Both the position numbers and the translations under genes were made by a program. A model generated the notes under the pieces. The model did not search any database, had not been told where the DNA came from, and worked only from the letters and a program-made list of their open reading frames with translations. A stretch of DNA of 36,551 nt from an uncultured Roseburia sp. (GTDB taxonomy: Bacteria > Bacillota > Clostridia > Lachnospirales > Lachnospiraceae). The stretch lies in assembly GCA_947644305.1 (NCBI GenBank), contig CANRYS010000025.1, forward strand, positions 1 to 36,551, given 5' to 3'. Positions 33,503-36,551 of the stretch are shown one piece after another. The stretch's first letter is position 1. Each line of letters begins with the position of its first letter.

Positions 33503-33561
33503 CAAGAAAAGGATTAATCTCACCATCATATTGGAAATAGATAATATGGTGGTGGGATTAA
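33503..33561 (-). terminator. terminator of the DUF89-methyltransferase operon
   Basis: A 19-bp stem (33514-33532 with 33543-33561, two wobbles) around a 10-nt loop. On the minus strand the stem is followed by TTTTCTTG, which is the IS256 target duplication, so that element inserted at the edge of the U-tract. Confidence 0.7.
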
Positions 33562-33642
33562 TATATTATTTCTAAAGTGTATAGCTTTCAAATCATTTAT
33601 AGACACTATCAGTAATCTGCTTTATAAATCCGTATTAGAATA

Positions 33643-35697
33643 TTATTCCTTTTGGGCAATCACAGCCAGCCAATTTACTACATTATCTTTTCGTTTTTCT
33701 ATCTCTTCTGTAATTGAAAGAATAGTAAACCCATTTCTCTTTACAACTTCTGAAAGTATCTCTTCTGTATAGAATTGGAAAACCCGTCCTCCCAATCCCT
33801 CATTGGTATCAACAAACTCTAAGGAAAAACCTTTCTTTACAAAAATGTAAATCAATCCTCCTTTTTTTAACACTCTAAAAGATTCACTAATGGCTTTATC
33901 AGCCATATATCCCTTGCCTATTAGTGGCAAATGTAGAATAGATGCATTTTGACGAACAACATCAAAACTATTATCAGGAAAATCAAGCATACGCATATCA
34001 CATTTCTTATAAGAATCCTTTGAAATTTTTCCCTGTTGCTCAAGTTGGCATAATATATTTATAAATCCATCTGAATTATCAATCCCAATAGTTTGATATC
34101 CTAACCCTGTTGCATACATGATATCTCGTCCAGACCCAGTAGCTACATCAAGCAACTTAATAGGTCTTTCAGCAATATGTTTTTCTATATAACTTGATAG
34201 CATATTCCACATTTTTATATCTAATTCATGGGGTTCATCATGGCGCAATTCCCGGTATGAAGTACACATTCTATCATAGGTTTTCTTCGTTAATAACACC
34301 AACTTTTCTGCGATTAGTTCCATCTCCTGATAAATTGGTCGTTTATTTCCATCGTATTTATCTAATTGTCCTTTCATATAATTAAAGTTATCAATCAATT
34401 TTTGCGGATCATCCGTATTTAAATTGTCGATGTGAGCTGATATTGTATTCATAGAAACTTTTACCCTCCTTTTATCAAAAATCATTTCTTTAGAATTATG
34501 CTTTTCAATGCCAAAATAACTATATTCATATGGTTGCTGAAATAAAAATATAAGTGGATATTTTGAAGAATCAAAACCAGATGTTATTTCACTTAAATAT
34601 CGAGCTACTATAAATGAATAAAACACCTTATTGCAAAGAAATCCTTGTGTCATTTCGAATATTCTGCATCCCTTCATAACACAAAAATCTGCATGTACAA
34701 TAGATGAAATCACTTCATTTGAGAGTTTTTTCAAATTTATAGCTCCCATTTTGGGGCCTTTTTTATTAATCAACAATCTGCCTGTGGAGATTGCATTACC
34801 TAAATCGCTAAATATTGAAAGTTGAAGTGCTTTTTCTAGTTGTTGCCATGACATATCATTCCCATAAATTCCATTTTTCGGTATTATTTCTATAACAACA
34901 TTATATTTTTTTAGAATTCTATTTATTACATACAAATCAAAATATGTTTCAATATAGTCATCTGTAAACCATACAACTTTTTTTGCTGATTGTATATTAT
35001 GTATAAACTCAGCATAATGGAATACTGGAAATGTGCATTTCCCCAAAATGGTAAGTAATTTATCAAGATAATCTCTTGATGCTAAGTCAGGTTTCATAGA
35101 AAAATATTGCCTCATCGGTATCCCCATGTTGGAATACTTTGATGATGCTGCTGGAGCACCTTTTAAATCCAAACCTGACAAACCACTAACAATAGATAAC
35201 TTAAGTAGCATTTCATCCGAAAAAGGCATTTTACTTTTTTCTATTGTCTTAATAACTATTGGCATCATTTCGCTTGCGAGATTATTAAAAATTTTTGCTG
35301 TGTCTATTTCATGATTGACATCATTAAATAGTGTAAATGCTATTACCCTCCTTATTACATCAATAAATTCCTGATTATAAATTTGCTCCTTCAGTTTTTT
35401 TCCACAATATTTATAATCCAACAAAATCTCCAAATTTTCTTGAACATATGAGACAGCATTATCAAAGTTATCTTGCAAATCAATTTCATTTAGAATACTA
35501 TGTATCATCTCAAGAACCCATTTATTGTAAGATATATCATCAAAAAAAATCAAGTCCTTTTGTATCAACTTGTCATTTACTGTAAATGTTTCAGGCAGAT
35601 AAGGATAATCTTCGTTATTATCCTTATTACATTGGTCAGAACAGATAAAATCCTCTATGTTTTCACTGAGATAAGTTTTGGATAATTTATATAACAT
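33643..35697 (-). CDS. putative DUF89/ARMT1-like domain fused to a class I SAM methyltransferase
   Basis: A 684-residue soluble protein. The C-terminal domain (about 490-684) is a Rossmann methyltransferase: motif I LLDVATGSGRD (515-525), acidic GID540, CDMRMLDF, and RVLKKGGLIYIFV. The N-terminal part (about 60-390) is mostly helical, then alpha/beta, and I read it as DUF89/ARMT1-like: VVWFTDDYIETYFDLYVI resembles D-N-x-G-E-x-x-x-D-L, IYGNDMS the metal-binding N-D-x-T, and ADFCVMKGCRIFE the K-G-x-x-N-F-E motif. The family's DN is DD here. DUF89 enzymes are metal phosphatases acting on damaged sugar phosphates. AAAGG overlaps the stop of the upstream gene, 8 nt away. The gene is strongly AT-rich, unlike the left side of the window. 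The methyltransferase call is secure; DUF89 is moderate. Confidence 0.65.
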   Translation of the reverse strand: MLYKLSKTYLSENIEDFICSDQCNKDNNEDYPYLPETFTVNDKLIQKDLIFFDDISYNKWVLEMIHSILNEIDLQDNFDNAVSYVQENLEILLDYKYCGKKLKEQIYNQEFIDVIRRVIAFTLFNDVNHEIDTAKIFNNLASEMMPIVIKTIEKSKMPFSDEMLLKLSIVSGLSGLDLKGAPAASSKYSNMGIPMRQYFSMKPDLASRDYLDKLLTILGKCTFPVFHYAEFIHNIQSAKKVVWFTDDYIETYFDLYVINRILKKYNVVIEIIPKNGIYGNDMSWQQLEKALQLSIFSDLGNAISTGRLLINKKGPKMGAINLKKLSNEVISSIVHADFCVMKGCRIFEMTQGFLCNKVFYSFIVARYLSEITSGFDSSKYPLIFLFQQPYEYSYFGIEKHNSKEMIFDKRRVKVSMNTISAHIDNLNTDDPQKLIDNFNYMKGQLDKYDGNKRPIYQEMELIAEKLVLLTKKTYDRMCTSYRELRHDEPHELDIKMWNMLSSYIEKHIAERPIKLLDVATGSGRDIMYATGLGYQTIGIDNSDGFINILCQLEQQGKISKDSYKKCDMRMLDFPDNSFDVVRQNASILHLPLIGKGYMADKAISESFRVLKKGGLIYIFVKKGFSLEFVDTNEGLGGRVFQFYTEEILSEVVKRNGFTILSITEEIEKRKDNVVNWLAVIAQKE

Positions 35698-35705
35698 ACG
35701 CACTT

Positions 35706-36500
35706 TTACCTTTCTATTTTTTGAGATGAATCTTTTCCCCATAAATAGTCAAAATAATCATTAACAACATTATATCCGTGAGAACCCTTTCTAAAAACAA
35801 TAAGCGGAAGCCTTACTGGAGCTTCTTGGGATAAAATATTAGGGGAGAAAAAACACTTTTCTGGAAATATAATTGCTGTACAATAAGGTGCTTCTATAAA
35901 ACGCTTTCCATCTATTTTATCATCTCCATACCTACTTTTCAAAAGCTTAATATTATCAATAGTTGCTTGCATATCTGTAATTATTGTAGGTGGTGTCATA
36001 TTGGGCGATTCCAATACCCCTCTATTTATTGTTTCAGGTGCCTCATTGGAATTTATAAGCGCCTTTATCTTAACTTGAGGGAACTTCAACAATTCTGTTA
36101 TAGGACCATAAAAAGTAAGTTTAGTGGGATTGAAAAAGACTCTCAAACTAACGCCAACGAACTTTATTTCGCCTCTTTTATGATTGATGAATTCCCTTAT
36201 CAAAGCATTTTCACCATTATCCTCTCGTTCAGATTTCTCACGATCCTTATAAACTCTTACAATTCCACCATCTAAAAAATCTTGATAAAATTCATTAATA
36301 ACATCGAAATCCTTTTTCTTTAAGTATTTATCAGTGTATTGTCCTACTAAAATCGGAAAAAGAAAACATGATGATAAATTTGTTAATATAATCATAGCAA
36401 TAGTAAAAATAAGACTACTTTCCACAAAAAATGACAAAATTATTGCAAGAATTAACGTGGATGCAGAAATACTCATAGTCCATATCGTCCTACTTGTCAT
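35706..36500 (-). CDS. two-TM membrane protein with PLD-like soluble domain
   Basis: A 264-residue protein. Two hydrophobic helices (about 9-27 and 30-52) form a hairpin; the rest faces the cytosol. Residues about 78-254 alternate strands and helices as in PLD-like sensory domains: GGIVRVYKDRE, EIKFVGVSLRVFF, VKIKALINS..R, ICTAIIFPE-type strand near 207-213, and a C-terminal FDYLW. I see no HxKxxxxD catalytic motif, so it is more likely a sensor or effector than a phospholipase. The ATG at 36500 is supported by GGAG 6 nt upstream. It is the first gene of an operon with the DUF89-methyltransferase protein and is equally AT-rich. Fold assignment is by pattern only. Confidence 0.55.
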   Translation of the reverse strand: MTSRTIWTMSISASTLILAIILSFFVESSLIFTIAMIILTNLSSCFLFPILVGQYTDKYLKKKDFDVINEFYQDFLDGGIVRVYKDREKSEREDNGENALIREFINHKRGEIKFVGVSLRVFFNPTKLTFYGPITELLKFPQVKIKALINSNEAPETINRGVLESPNMTPPTIITDMQATIDNIKLLKSRYGDDKIDGKRFIEAPYCTAIIFPEKCFFSPNILSQEAPVRLPLIVFRKGSHGYNVVNDYFDYLWGKDSSQKIER

Positions 36501-36515
36501 ATTAATCTCCATTCC

Positions 36516-36534
36516 GCCGCCTTCGGCTGGCGGC
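36516..36534 (-). repeat. GC-rich hairpin just upstream of the PLD-like gene
   Basis: GCCGCC (36516-36521), 7-nt loop, GGCGGC (36529-36534). It is a striking GC island in an AT-rich locus, 16 nt before the start codon. It may be a terminator end of the preceding gene outside the window, or a dispersed palindrome. Confidence 0.4.
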
Positions 36535-36551
36535 ACAAATAGTAATGAAAG

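Noticed and set aside
29400-36551. Prophage or integrative element
   Set aside because: No integrase, structural, replication or conjugation gene and no att repeat is visible; the mobile signals are only two insertion sequences.

Overview
The window looks like chromosomal DNA of a gut-type Lachnospiraceae (Clostridia). The evidence is the LL-diaminopimelate aminotransferase, the purC-purF-purB order, a GH10 xylanase with a ricin-type module, a clostridial Cys/Gly-rich small protein, strong AGGAGG ribosome-binding sites and many TTGACA/TATAAT promoters. No rRNA, CRISPR array or complete prophage is visible.

Positions 1-10,300 are mostly housekeeping: a secreted DUF1002 protein, dapL, dinB with an SOS-type operator in its promoter, a FliK-like protein, a MATE exporter coupled to leuS, and a DedA membrane protein. 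A tRNA-Glu/tRNA-Cys pair follows, then a large secreted L,D-transpeptidase.

Positions 12,900-18,950 form a signalling block read leftwards, in three transcription units: Hpt plus an HD-GYP response regulator; a FIST sensor plus a soluble methyl-accepting protein; and a membrane-bound Cache-type chemoreceptor. No cheA or cheW is present, so these outputs must join a kinase encoded elsewhere. A related pair on the other strand (28,000-29,300) encodes a CheX-type phosphatase with an N-terminal MshEN-like region, and a CheY. Together with the HD-GYP protein this points to cross-talk between chemosensory phosphorylation and cyclic-di-GMP.

Positions 19,000-27,900 hold the xylanase, the pur operon, a GH3-like lipoprotein whose catalytic motifs are degraded, a Cys/Gly-rich small protein, a 44-residue ORF convergent with it, and aroC.

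From about 29,400 to the right edge the sequence becomes accessory: an IS3-family element with a frameshift, a VbhA-like antitoxin followed by an internally deleted Fic toxin remnant, a decayed Fibrobacter-type surface-domain fragment, and an IS256-family element with an 8-bp target duplication and a broken transposase. Last comes an AT-rich two-gene operon. It encodes a two-TM protein with a PLD-like soluble domain and a 684-residue protein that I read as a DUF89/ARMT1-like domain fused to a class I SAM methyltransferase. That operon is the best candidate here for an undescribed system.
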